From: Candidatus Fusicatenibacter intestinigallinarum
GTDB lineage: Bacteria > Bacillota > Clostridia > Lachnospirales > Lachnospiraceae
DNA length: 64,000 nt
Direction: 5' to 3'
NCBI GenBank assembly: GCA_019119555.1
Contig: DWWU01000003.1
Span: forward strand, 1-64,000
Made by a program: the position numbers and the translations under genes
In this document: positions 8,181 to 16,333 of the stretch, one piece after another
How positions within the stretch are numbered: position 1 is the first letter of the stretch
Layout of the letters: the number at the start of each line of letters is the position of its first letter
Notes under the pieces: model-generated
What the model was told of the DNA's origin: nothing
What the model saw: only the letters and a program-made list of their open reading frames with translations
The model's database searches: none

Positions 8181-8933
8181 ATGTTTATAAAAAATCTTAC
8201 GAAGCAATATGATGGAAAACCGGTGGTGGATTCGGTGAGCTTTGAGATACCGAAAGGGAAGGTGATCTCGCTGATCGGACCCAACGGAGCCGGAAAGTCG
8301 ACGGTTATGGGAATCATTTCCCGGCTGATTGCCAGGGATTCCGGTCTGGTGGAGTTTGACGGAAACGATATCGCAAAATGGAAAAGCAGAGAGCTGTCCA
8401 AGCGTCTGGCGATTCTCACCCAGAGCAATAATATTCAGATGAAGCTTACGGTACGGGAGCTGGTAGCCTTCGGCCGTTTCCCGTACTCCGGCGGGCGCAT
8501 CACGGAGGAAGACAAAAAGATTATCGATCAGGCGATTGCCTATATGGAACTGGAAGAGTTTCAGGATCGCTTTATCGACGAGCTGTCCGGCGGACAGCGG
8601 CAGCGCGCCTGCATTGCAATGGTAATCGCACAGGATACAGAATATGTATTGCTGGATGAACCTACCAATAACCTGGACATTTATCATGCGACCAACATGA
8701 TGAAAATCGTCCGCAGGCTCTGCGACGAGCTGGGGAAAACCGTGGTTCTTGTGTTGCATGAGATAAATTACGCGGCATTTTATTCCGATTATATCTGCGC
8801 GTTTGTAGATGGAAAAATCGCGAAATTCGGAACCGTCAGGGAGGTGATGACAAAGGAAAACCTGTCGCAGATTTATAACGTCGATTTCGAGATACAGGAA
8901 ATCGAAGGAAAACCATTGTCCATTTATTACTGA
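8181..8933 (+). CDS. Iron-siderophore ABC transporter ATP-binding protein
   Basis: The 250-residue ATPase has Walker A GPNGAGKST (about residues 34-42), a Q-loop in LTQSNNIQ, the ABC signature LSGGQRQR, Walker B YVLLDEPTNN and the switch His in VLVLHE. This is the FepC/FatE type that energises the two FecCD permeases. It starts 21 bases after the second permease, with GGAGAG before the ATG. Confidence 0.95.
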   Translation: MFIKNLTKQYDGKPVVDSVSFEIPKGKVISLIGPNGAGKSTVMGIISRLIARDSGLVEFDGNDIAKWKSRELSKRLAILTQSNNIQMKLTVRELVAFGRFPYSGGRITEEDKKIIDQAIAYMELEEFQDRFIDELSGGQRQRACIAMVIAQDTEYVLLDEPTNNLDIYHATNMMKIVRRLCDELGKTVVLVLHEINYAAFYSDYICAFVDGKIAKFGTVREVMTKENLSQIYNVDFEIQEIEGKPLSIYY

Positions 8934-8951
8934 TAAAAAAGGAGATCTTAA

Positions 8952-9953
8952 ATGAAGAAAAAAATTATGACACTGGCATTATCGGCAACTATGGTATTTG
9001 CTCTCGCAGCGTGCGGAAGCGACAGCAGCTTCTCCGCGGGAAGTTCCGCGTCCTCTGCTTCTGCCAGTGAGAAAAAACCGGAGACGATCACCATCAGAAG
9101 TCTGAACGCAAGCGGGGAGGAAACGGATCTGGAAGTACCCTATGATCCGGAGCGCATTGCAATTCTGGATATGGCCTGCCTGGACATTCTGGATAATCTC
9201 GGAGTCGGGGACCGGGTCGTGGGATCCGCGAGCACATCTCTGGAATATCTTCAGGATTATGTAACGAATGACGAGATAGAAAATCTGGGAACCATCAAGG
9301 AGGCGGATATGGAAGCGGTTATGGCGTGCGAGCCGGATGTGATCTTTATCGGCGGCCGTCTGTCTTCTTCCTACGACGCCCTCAGTGAGATCGCGCCTGT
9401 GGTTTATCTTGCCACAGACACAGAGGCAGGCGTTGTGGAGAGCGTCAGAAAAAATGCCAGTACGATTGCTTCCATGTTTGACCTGGAGGAAAACGTGGAT
9501 ACGCTGATGGCTGACTTTGACGAGAGAATTCAGACGCTGTCAGATTTTGCAGACGGAAAGACTGCGATTATCGGAATGTGTACCAGCGGAAGCTTCAACG
9601 TTCTCGGCAATGACGGGCGCTGCTCGATCATCGGTGTGGAGATCGGTTTCGAGAATGTAGGCGTTGACGCGGATGTGGACACTTCCACCCACGGAAACGA
9701 GGCCTCCTTTGAATATATTGTAGACAAAAATCCGGATTACATCTTTGTTATGGACCGCGACGCTGCCATCGGAACGGACGGCGCGCAGCTTGCTCAGGAT
9801 ATCATGGAGAACGAACTGGTTCAGGGTACCGATGCATATAAGAACGGCAATCTTGTGTACCTGGAGCATCCGGCCGTGTGGTATACCGCAGAGGGTGGAA
9901 TCCAGGCACTGGATCTGATGCTTCAGGATCTTGAGTCTGCGCTGCTGGCATAA
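8952..9953 (+). CDS. Siderophore-binding lipoprotein of the ABC transporter
   Basis: The protein has 333 residues. It has a lipoprotein signal with cleavage before Cys in ALAACGS (about residue 21), a Ser-rich linker, then a FecB/CeuA-type periplasmic-binding fold: PERIAILDMACLDILDNLG, EADMEAVMACEPDVIFIGG and a C-terminal PAVWYTAEGG. It is the extracellular receptor delivering ferric siderophore to the permeases. AAGGAGATC lies just before the ATG. This is the fourth gene of the operon. Confidence 0.93.
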   Translation: MKKKIMTLALSATMVFALAACGSDSSFSAGSSASSASASEKKPETITIRSLNASGEETDLEVPYDPERIAILDMACLDILDNLGVGDRVVGSASTSLEYLQDYVTNDEIENLGTIKEADMEAVMACEPDVIFIGGRLSSSYDALSEIAPVVYLATDTEAGVVESVRKNASTIASMFDLEENVDTLMADFDERIQTLSDFADGKTAIIGMCTSGSFNVLGNDGRCSIIGVEIGFENVGVDADVDTSTHGNEASFEYIVDKNPDYIFVMDRDAAIGTDGAQLAQDIMENELVQGTDAYKNGNLVYLEHPAVWYTAEGGIQALDLMLQDLESALLA

Positions 9954-9990
9954 AGCCTCCCAACGGTGGTATGTGAGAAAGGAAACTGAG

Positions 9991-10371
9991 ATGAAAAGAA
10001 ATCCTCTGAGATTTGTGTGGCTGCTGGCTGCGTTTGTGTGTCTGGGAATCGGGGCTGTCGGCGTGGTTCTGCCGATCCTTCCGACGACACCGCTGCTGCT
10101 TTTGTCCTCTTTTTGCTTTGCCAAAGGATCGGAACGGTTTCACAGATGGTTCTGCGGCACAAAGCTGTACCAGAAGCATCTGGACAGCTTTGTGAAGGAA
10201 CGGGCCATGACGCTGAAGACGAAGCTCTGTATTCTGCTTCCGGCGTCGGCGATGCTGCTTCTGGCATTTCTGATGATGGGGAATCTTCCGGGAAGAATCT
10301 TCATTGTGTGCCTGATTATTTTCAAGTACGTGTACTTCTTTACAAAAATCAGAACGATTCGTGCCGCATAA
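9991..10371 (+). CDS. DUF454 (YbaN) family inner-membrane protein
   Basis: The 126-residue protein has three hydrophobic segments (about 5-40, 80-98 and 103-118). The DUF454 hallmarks are GxVLPILPTTPLLLLSSFCFAKGSERFH and a C-terminal KYVYFFTKIRTI. ATG 9991 is preferred over an upstream in-frame start because GAGAAAGGAAACTGAG lies before it. It follows the siderophore lipoprotein by 37 bases and probably shares its iron-repressed transcript. The family's function is not established. Confidence 0.87.
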   Translation: MKRNPLRFVWLLAAFVCLGIGAVGVVLPILPTTPLLLLSSFCFAKGSERFHRWFCGTKLYQKHLDSFVKERAMTLKTKLCILLPASAMLLLAFLMMGNLPGRIFIVCLIIFKYVYFFTKIRTIRAA

Positions 10372-10393
10372 AACCATAATGACTGCGGACATC

Positions 10394-10432
10394 CGGCCCA
10401 TCCGACACAACGCGCAGGTGTCGGATGGGCCG
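10394..10432. terminator. GC-rich hairpin between convergent genes
   Basis: A perfect 15-bp inverted repeat (10394-10408 and 10418-10432) lies between the iron operon and the convergent GH27 gene. There is no U-run on either side, so it may be a weak bidirectional terminator or a 3'-end stabiliser. Confidence 0.5.
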
Positions 10433-10440
10433 AAAACCGT

Positions 10441-11811
10441 TTACGGGCAGATCTGCCAGAGCACGCAGCCGTGAGCGGGAAGCTCCGCGCCCAGTATGCA
10501 GCCGTCAGATTTTCCTGTCTCTCCGGTCCAGAGATCACGGAGCGTACAGGGGGCTTCGATGCCGCCGTCGTCTTCGCAGGAGCGGATGGGAGCGCAGGGC
10601 GCTGCGCTGCGGGCTTTGCAGCTTTCTGCCGTTTCAAGGACCTCTCTGAGATCTGCGGTTACTGCTGCAGTCTCATCCGCCAGGTTAAACAGCGCCGCGC
10701 AGACAGAACCGGTTCTGAAATCCCGGGATACCCAGACAGCGCTGCAGTCGTCAAGGCTTACCTGCCGTGCGCCGCAGTCCGGGCTGAGCAGATGAAGCAC
10801 TTCGTGGTTGGTCAGCAAAGCCAGTGTCTGCTCATCCAGAAGTGTGAGCTCCGCGCCGATCATCATCGGGGAACCGAACATGCACCAGAGGGTCATCATG
10901 GTTTTCTGCTCTTCCGGAGTGAAGTTTGTGGTACGTTCCTGTCCGAATCCTTTCCCAAGTTTTCCCAGCGGCAGCATGTCGCAGTCCGGCCAGCAGCCCT
11001 GGGAGACGTGGCTCTGCCACAGTTCACATCTGTGGAACATATCTTTCAGCAGTCTCCAGTCATCCCAGAAATCGTCGGTGATCCGCCACATGTTGGCGTG
11101 GGTTTCGTAGTGCCATGCTTTGTCGATCAGGGCCGGTCCGGGAGACAGGGAGAGAACGATTGGCCTCCCGCAGGTCCGGATCGCGCGGGAGAGCATTTCT
11201 ATCTCATGCCGTCCGGAGAAGGGATTGTTCGGATACAGGTTGGTATTGCAGATGTCGTCGCATTTGATAAAATCAACGCCCCAGGACGCGTAAAGCTCCA
11301 GAAGCGAATCGTAGTAAGCCTGTCCCTCCGGCGTGCAGCGTACGCCGTACATATCCGGATTCCAGCCGCAGATGGAACTTGGGTCGGCGATCTGATCTGC
11401 GGTTACATCCGTCCCTTTGACCGGGGTGTGCAGATGGGCGGCAATCCGCGGGACGCCCCGCATGATATGGATGCCGAATTTCAGTCCCAGGCTGTGGATG
11501 TATTCGGCCAGAGGCGCGAAGCCTTTTCCGCCGGCGGAGGAAGGGAAGCGTTCCGGATCCGGCAGCAGACGGGAAAATTCGTCTGTTTCCAGTGTGGAAA
11601 ACGGAATATACTGGAACTGTGCTCTCTGGGAGCCTGCGCCGTGGGCGTACCACTGAATGTCAACCACGACATATTCCCAGCCGTATTCCTTCAGATGAGA
11701 CGCCATGTACTCCGCATTGCTGCGTACTTGCGCTTCGTTGACTGTGGTGTCGTAGTAATCGTAGCTGTTCCAGCCCATCGGCGGGTGTTTGGCAAAATTG
11801 TTTTTGTTCAT
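10441..11811 (-). CDS. Glycoside hydrolase family 27, alpha-galactosidase-like
   Basis: The 456-residue (beta/alpha)8 enzyme has the GH27 hallmarks: PPMGWNSYDYY at residues 10-20, the nucleophile Asp in FIKCDD (about 185) and the acid/base Asp in RITDDFWDDW (about 246-247). A C-terminal beta-domain follows. There is no signal peptide, so it probably acts inside the cell on imported alpha-galactosides. Alpha-N-acetylgalactosaminidase activity is not excluded. The divergent AraC gene 217 bases away is the likely regulator. Confidence 0.92.
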   Translation of the reverse strand: MNKNNFAKHPPMGWNSYDYYDTTVNEAQVRSNAEYMASHLKEYGWEYVVVDIQWYAHGAGSQRAQFQYIPFSTLETDEFSRLLPDPERFPSSAGGKGFAPLAEYIHSLGLKFGIHIMRGVPRIAAHLHTPVKGTDVTADQIADPSSICGWNPDMYGVRCTPEGQAYYDSLLELYASWGVDFIKCDDICNTNLYPNNPFSGRHEIEMLSRAIRTCGRPIVLSLSPGPALIDKAWHYETHANMWRITDDFWDDWRLLKDMFHRCELWQSHVSQGCWPDCDMLPLGKLGKGFGQERTTNFTPEEQKTMMTLWCMFGSPMMIGAELTLLDEQTLALLTNHEVLHLLSPDCGARQVSLDDCSAVWVSRDFRTGSVCAALFNLADETAAVTADLREVLETAESCKARSAAPCAPIRSCEDDGGIEAPCTLRDLWTGETGKSDGCILGAELPAHGCVLWQICP

Positions 11812-11888
11812 AATCGGTTCCTCCTGTAATCTTCCGGGGCGGTCTTTCCGGACACATACGTCTGTGCCGGAGGTCCCCGCGGAATGCT

Positions 11889-11916
11889 GTGACAGTTCCG
11901 CGAAAGGAACTGCTTT
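11889..11916 (+). repeat. 28-bp palindrome, degenerate copy
   Basis: GTGACAGTTCCG and GGAACTG have the family's fixed 12-base distance between GTTC and GAAC. The right arm decays after GAACTGC. It lies in the GH27/AraC divergent promoter region. Confidence 0.5.
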
Positions 11917-12028
11917 CGGGTAGATTTTTCTTGGATTGCTATGATTGACTGTTCCTGTGAATTCAATTATAATTCAGTGATATCCGGGAAAAAAGAAAGA
12001 AAATTTGATATGAGAGGGTAATTTTTTG

Positions 12029-12868
12029 ATGGAAGACAGAGAAGGCGTTTTTGGTGTGCTGAATCTTGACGCGCTGGACGGCGCTCCGCTGACGCTGCTG
12101 GACGGAGGCGTTGAGCGAAGAGCCGGAGAGGCCTATGACTATTACAACGGAAATCGAACGGAATACGGAGGATTTCTCTTTCAGTATACGCTGAGAGGAG
12201 AGGGTGTCTTTGAGAGAGACGGAAAGAAATACAAAGTGACAGAAGGCAGAGGGTTTCTCGTTCGGTTTCCGGAGGAGAGCCGCTATTATCTTCCGGAGCA
12301 GCAGATGTGGAAGTTTCTCTATCTGCATTTCGAGGGAAGCGCGGCGGAAGCTTTTGTGAAAAAAATAAGGCAGCAAAACCCCGGCCTGGTGGCGCTGGAT
12401 CGGGAGAGCCCTCCGATCCGGATGGCGCTGCAGCTTCAGCGGAGAATGACAGAAAACGGCCGTCTGGAGAAGTATGAGGGAGGAGAGTTTCTGTATCGCT
12501 TTCTCTGTGCTCTGCTGCGGGAGACAGAGAGGAGAACCGGATCGGGAAATACCTCGCTGACAGAGCAGGCGGAGATCTACATGAGAGAGCGGTATCAGAC
12601 GATTCAGGGAATTGAGGAGGTGGCCCGGCGTCTGGGAGTTTCCCCTGCCCATCTTTCCCGGTGCTTTCGGAAAGAGCGGGGCATCTCGCCGGTGGAATTT
12701 CTGACGCGGCAAAAACTCCAGTCAGCTGTAAACGAGCTGCTGGGAACCGGGAAAAGTGTGGAGACCATCGCCCGTGAAAACGGTTTTTCCAATGGAAATT
12801 ATTTCGGAAAAGTCTTCCGCCGGTATATGGGCGTCAGTCCCGGCAGCTATCGGGCAAGACGTCGGTAA
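12029..12868 (+). CDS. AraC family transcriptional regulator (sugar type)
   Basis: The protein has 279 residues. An N-terminal cupin-like sensing domain (about 15-150, including YGGFLFQYTLRGEGVFERDG) is followed by two helix-turn-helix motifs at about 185-279 (IEEVARRLGVSPAHLSRCFR and VETIARENGFSNGNYFGKVF), ending in the family motif GVSPGSYR. ATG 12029 is chosen over the adjacent TTG because GAGAGGG lies 10 bases upstream. It is divergent from the GH27 gene and probably activates it in response to its sugar. Confidence 0.92.
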   Translation: MEDREGVFGVLNLDALDGAPLTLLDGGVERRAGEAYDYYNGNRTEYGGFLFQYTLRGEGVFERDGKKYKVTEGRGFLVRFPEESRYYLPEQQMWKFLYLHFEGSAAEAFVKKIRQQNPGLVALDRESPPIRMALQLQRRMTENGRLEKYEGGEFLYRFLCALLRETERRTGSGNTSLTEQAEIYMRERYQTIQGIEEVARRLGVSPAHLSRCFRKERGISPVEFLTRQKLQSAVNELLGTGKSVETIARENGFSNGNYFGKVFRRYMGVSPGSYRARRR

Positions 12869-12893
12869 GGAGTAAAAACGGGGCGTTACAGGA

Positions 12894-12922
12894 TTGAATT
12901 TTCCTGTCCGGCATCTTATAAT
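12894..12922 (+). promoter_or_regulatory. Promoter of the NADH oxidase gene
   Basis: TTGAAT (12894-12899) and TATAAT (12917-12922) with a 17-base spacer lie about 100 bases before the oxidase ATG. The 28-bp palindrome at 12949-12976 therefore falls within the transcribed leader. Confidence 0.75.
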
Positions 12923-12948
12923 TAAGAAGCAGGAAAGCAATGATAAAC

Positions 12949-12976
12949 GTAACCGTTCCGCCGGCGGAACGGTTAC
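12949..12976. repeat. 28-bp palindrome, perfect copy
   Basis: GTAACCGTTCCGCC and GGCGGAACGGTTAC form a perfect palindrome. It lies between the promoter and the start of the NADH oxidase gene, so it is transcribed as a hairpin in the 5' leader. Confidence 0.9.
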
Positions 12977-13019
12977 TGACAAACAATGATATTGCAGAAT
13001 AAAACAGGAGGTAATTTTC

Positions 13020-14348
13020 ATGAAAACAGTAATTATCGGAGCAAATCATGCGGGAATTGCCGCGGCCAACACACTGCTGGACAATTATCCGGACCAGAAA
13101 GTTGTCATGATCGACCGCAACACCAATCTGAGTTATCTTGGCTGCGGAACCGCGCTTTGGGTAGGCAGACAGATTGATTCCTATGAAAATCTGTTTTATA
13201 CCAACAAAGAAGCCTTTGAAGCGAAAGGTGCGGACATCCGGATGGAGACATCCGTTACAAAGATCGATTTTGACAGAAAGATCGTATATTGTGAAAGCGC
13301 AGACGGAACAACCAGTGAGGAGACCTATGACAAGCTGATTCTTGCGACGGGTTCTCTTCCTATCGCGCCGTCCCTGCCGGGAAATGATCTGGAAGGCATC
13401 GGCTTCCTGAAGCTGTTTCAGGACGGACAGGAGGTGGATCGCCAGATCAGTGATGACTCGGTGAAACATGTGGCGGTCGTCGGCGCAGGCTATATCGGCG
13501 TGGAGATCGCCGAGGCAGCGAAACGCCGCGGAAAGGAAGTGCTTCTGTTCGATGTGGCGCCGACTTCCCTGGCAAGCTATTACGATCCGGAGTTTGCGAA
13601 GGATATGGACAAAAACCTTCAGGAGCATGGTATTGAGACGCATTACGGAGAGCGTGCGGTTGCCTATAAGGGAACCGGCCATGTGGAAGCGATTGTAACC
13701 GACAAAGGCGAGTATCCGGCAGAGCTGGTAATCAATGCCATCGGCTTCCGCCCGAACAACGAGCTTGGAAAGGACCATCTGGAATGCTTTGCAAACGGCG
13801 CGTACCGTGTGGACAGACATCAGCAGACAAGCGATCCGGACGTCTATGCCGTAGGCGACTGTGCGACGATTTACTCCAACGCACTGCAGGCGGAGACGTA
13901 TATTGCTCTGGCCACCAATGCGGTTCGTTCGGGAATCGTGGCGGGGCATAATATCGGAGGAACTCCGCTGGAATCTATCGGCGTACAGGGATCCAACGGG
14001 ATTTCCATCTTCGGATACAATATGGTGTCTACCGGCCTTTCTGTCACTGCCGCGGAGAAAAACGGCATGAAAGTCAGCCATACCGATTACGAGGACCTGC
14101 AGAAGCCCGGATTTATGAAGGAAAATGAGAAGGTGAAAATCCGTATTGTCTATGAGACAGAGTCCCGCCGTGTGGTTGGCGCGCAGATGGCGTCCACCGC
14201 AGATATTTCCATGGGCATTCATATGTTCTCCCTGGCAATTGAAGAAGGTGTGACCATCGACAAGCTGAAGCTGCTGGATATCTTCTTCCTGCCGCATTTC
14301 AACCAGCCGTACAATTACATTACAATGGCGGCTCTGAACGCGAAATAA
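13020..14348 (+). CDS. FAD-dependent NADH oxidase / CoA-disulfide reductase family
   Basis: The 442-residue flavoprotein has an N-terminal FAD-binding GANHAG loop (7-12), a single redox cysteine at residue 42 in YLGCGTALW, a second nucleotide-binding site VAVVGAGYIGVEIAE (about 155-170), a YAVGDCA FAD motif and the C-terminal dimerisation domain. This pattern fits water-forming NADH oxidases, which detoxify oxygen and regenerate NAD+ in anaerobes. NADH peroxidase or CoA-disulfide reductase activity cannot be excluded. AGGAGGTAA lies before the ATG. Confidence 0.92.
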   Translation: MKTVIIGANHAGIAAANTLLDNYPDQKVVMIDRNTNLSYLGCGTALWVGRQIDSYENLFYTNKEAFEAKGADIRMETSVTKIDFDRKIVYCESADGTTSEETYDKLILATGSLPIAPSLPGNDLEGIGFLKLFQDGQEVDRQISDDSVKHVAVVGAGYIGVEIAEAAKRRGKEVLLFDVAPTSLASYYDPEFAKDMDKNLQEHGIETHYGERAVAYKGTGHVEAIVTDKGEYPAELVINAIGFRPNNELGKDHLECFANGAYRVDRHQQTSDPDVYAVGDCATIYSNALQAETYIALATNAVRSGIVAGHNIGGTPLESIGVQGSNGISIFGYNMVSTGLSVTAAEKNGMKVSHTDYEDLQKPGFMKENEKVKIRIVYETESRRVVGAQMASTADISMGIHMFSLAIEEGVTIDKLKLLDIFFLPHFNQPYNYITMAALNAK

Positions 14349-14411
14349 TATGTAATAATAAAATCAATATCAATCGTGCAGACAGCGCTTCTGCACAGAA
14401 GGAGCTTACTT

Positions 14412-15911
14412 ATGAAGAAAGAGATTCTGCTGACAGACAAATATCTCAGACTGCCGGTGATCAGAGACGGAGAGGACTGTGAGGTCAGCTTTTCTGTGAA
14501 CGGAGAAAAGATATGGCAGTTTACGATTCCGGTGAAGACGGAGGAAAAAGGCTCCTGCACCGGAGGATATGCACAACTCCCCGTGGAAAAATGGAAAGGT
14601 CAGATGATGACTATAGAAACAGACGGGGAACTGCTGCCGGAAGAAATTCTGCAGTCGGATGAAACGGAGACCAGAAACCAGGACGTGTATCCGCGGCTGC
14701 ATTTTACGCCGGTCAGCGGATGGGTGAACGATCCCAACGGGCTGTGCTTTTATAAGGGAGAGTACCATCTGTTTTTCCAGCACAATATGTTTGATGTGAA
14801 ATGGAACAATATGAGCTGGGGACACGCGGTAAGCCGGGATCTTCTCCACTGGACCCAGCTGGACGAAGCGCTGTTTCCGGATGAGGACGGGACCATGTTT
14901 TCCGGAGGAGCAGTTGTGAACTTCCGGGGAGAGAGTCTGTGTCCGAAGGATGCGATGGTTTTGTTTTACACCTGTGCCGGCGGGTCGTCCCGGTGGAGCG
15001 AAGGAAAGGAGTTTACACAGAAGGCCGCATACAGCGAGGACGGCCGGACGGTTCAAAAGCTGCCGGGTGTGTTGATTCCGCATATTGCAAGAGAAAACCG
15101 GGATCCGAAGGTTGGATGGCTGGAGGAAAAAGGAATCTATTATATGGTTCTGTTTCTCAGCGGACATGAATTTGCCGTGTTCACATCTCCGGATCTGCGG
15201 GAATGGAAGGAGACACAGCGGCTGGAAATTCCGGAAAGCTGGGAGTGTCCGGATCTGATCCGTTTCTCCTGCGGCGAAAACGACCGGTGGGTGTTCTGGA
15301 CCGCCGACGGATATTATCTGGTGGGAAGTTTCGACGGGGAGAAGTTTACTCCTGAGCAGGAGGTACAGCGTCTGTACGGAAACGAGGTGCCTTATGCGGC
15401 GCAGACTTTCTGGGGAACAGAAAAGGTTATTCAGATTCCCTGGCTCAGAGTGTTATGGGACGACAAGCCTTATCAGGGAGCGATGGGAATTCCGCGGGAA
15501 CTGGAACTGACCAGGCGTGACGGTGTCTGGCTGCTGGAAGCGCATCTGCCGGAGGAACTGTGGAAGCAGCGCGAGCGTATCTACAGAGATCTTCCGGGAG
15601 CCGGCCAGGAGCTGGAGATTCCGGAAGGGAAGAGTGTCGTCGTGACCGTGGAGAATCCGGAGGCCCGGTCATTTTCTCTGCAGCTCGGAGCGGGATCTGT
15701 CGCCTGGGAGCAGGAGAAGGGGCAGCTCACCATTGAAGATGAAACGTTCGCACTGCCCTGTGCGGAGGAGCTGAATGTGGTGCTGGACCGTGATCTGGTG
15801 GAGGTCAGCTGCAATGGAGATACGGTGTACTTCTGCAAAAAAATGAAGGCGGAAGCGGACCGGAAGCTGGTTCTGTGCGGAGAAATGACGATGGAAGTGG
15901 GAATCCTCTGA
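14412..15911 (+). CDS. Glycoside hydrolase family 32 (sucrose/fructan hydrolase)
   Basis: The 499-residue enzyme has the GH32 five-blade propeller motifs: WVNDPNG with nucleophile Asp107, the RDP motif in ENRDPKVGW and the acid/base Glu in WECPDL, then a C-terminal beta-sandwich domain. Family members hydrolyse sucrose, sucrose-6-phosphate or fructans. There is no signal peptide, so the enzyme is cytoplasmic. The ATG is chosen because AAGGAG lies eight bases upstream, and an earlier in-frame start has no such site. About 90 residues precede the catalytic domain, more than in minimal sucrose-6-phosphate hydrolases. Confidence 0.93.
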   Translation: MKKEILLTDKYLRLPVIRDGEDCEVSFSVNGEKIWQFTIPVKTEEKGSCTGGYAQLPVEKWKGQMMTIETDGELLPEEILQSDETETRNQDVYPRLHFTPVSGWVNDPNGLCFYKGEYHLFFQHNMFDVKWNNMSWGHAVSRDLLHWTQLDEALFPDEDGTMFSGGAVVNFRGESLCPKDAMVLFYTCAGGSSRWSEGKEFTQKAAYSEDGRTVQKLPGVLIPHIARENRDPKVGWLEEKGIYYMVLFLSGHEFAVFTSPDLREWKETQRLEIPESWECPDLIRFSCGENDRWVFWTADGYYLVGSFDGEKFTPEQEVQRLYGNEVPYAAQTFWGTEKVIQIPWLRVLWDDKPYQGAMGIPRELELTRRDGVWLLEAHLPEELWKQRERIYRDLPGAGQELEIPEGKSVVVTVENPEARSFSLQLGAGSVAWEQEKGQLTIEDETFALPCAEELNVVLDRDLVEVSCNGDTVYFCKKMKAEADRKLVLCGEMTMEVGIL

Positions 15912-15945
15912 GCTCTGGACGTGTAATTTGATCAGGGAGGTAAAC

Positions 15946-16206
15946 ATGGACGATATTTTGGTTTTGACAGATGAAAATGGAGTGAAGACAAGGTTTGAGA
16001 CCCTTGACATTGTGGAGTATGAGGGAGAAGAATATGCGGTTCTGTATCCGGCGGACGCAGGAGACGACGAGCCGGTGCATATTCTGAGAATTCATACGGA
16101 GGATATGGACAATGGCGAAGTCCAGTACGAGGGTCTGGAGGATGACCGCCTGATTCAGAAGGTGTACAGGATTTTCTGCCGGAGAAATCAGATCCGGAGA
16201 GACTGA
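15946..16206 (+). CDS. DUF1292 family protein
   Basis: The 86-residue acidic protein fits DUF1292: it begins with DDILVLTDENGVKTRFETLD, followed by VEYEGEEYAVLYPAD and a conserved tail on the pattern of EDDRLIQKVYRIFCRR. The family is common in Firmicutes and its role is unknown. The start is set by AGGGAGGTAAAC directly before the ATG. It lies 34 bases after the GH32 gene and may be cotranscribed. Confidence 0.87.
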   Translation: MDDILVLTDENGVKTRFETLDIVEYEGEEYAVLYPADAGDDEPVHILRIHTEDMDNGEVQYEGLEDDRLIQKVYRIFCRRNQIRRD

Positions 16207-16245
16207 GTCCGTGATTTCGCCCGGGCGGGCACAGGACAGACGAAA

Positions 16246-16325
16246 AAAAACGGGGCTGCTGCGCCGTTACCGTTCAGCAAGCTGAAGGGTAGCGCTGCAC
16301 TTTCTTTTGCGGCAGCCCCGTTTTT
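16246..16325. terminator. Bidirectional terminator with a palindrome copy in its loop
   Basis: AAAAACGGGGCTGC (16246-16259) pairs with GCAGCCCCGTTTTT (16312-16325). It provides a U-run on both strands for the convergent DUF1292 and AraC genes. The 52-base loop contains a degenerate 28-bp palindrome at 16266-16292. Confidence 0.85.
16266..16292. repeat. 28-bp palindrome, degenerate copy inside a terminator loop
   Basis: GTTACCGTTCAGC and GCTGAAGGGTAGC match the family with one base lost and one arm mismatch. It lies entirely within the loop of the terminator at 16246-16325. Confidence 0.7.
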
Positions 16326-16333
16326 CTGCGTTT

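Noticed and set aside
10394..10432. Hairpin considered as another member of the 28-bp family
   Set aside because: The arms (CGGCCCATCCGACAC) have no GTTC/GAAC core or spacing; it is an ordinary 3'-end hairpin.
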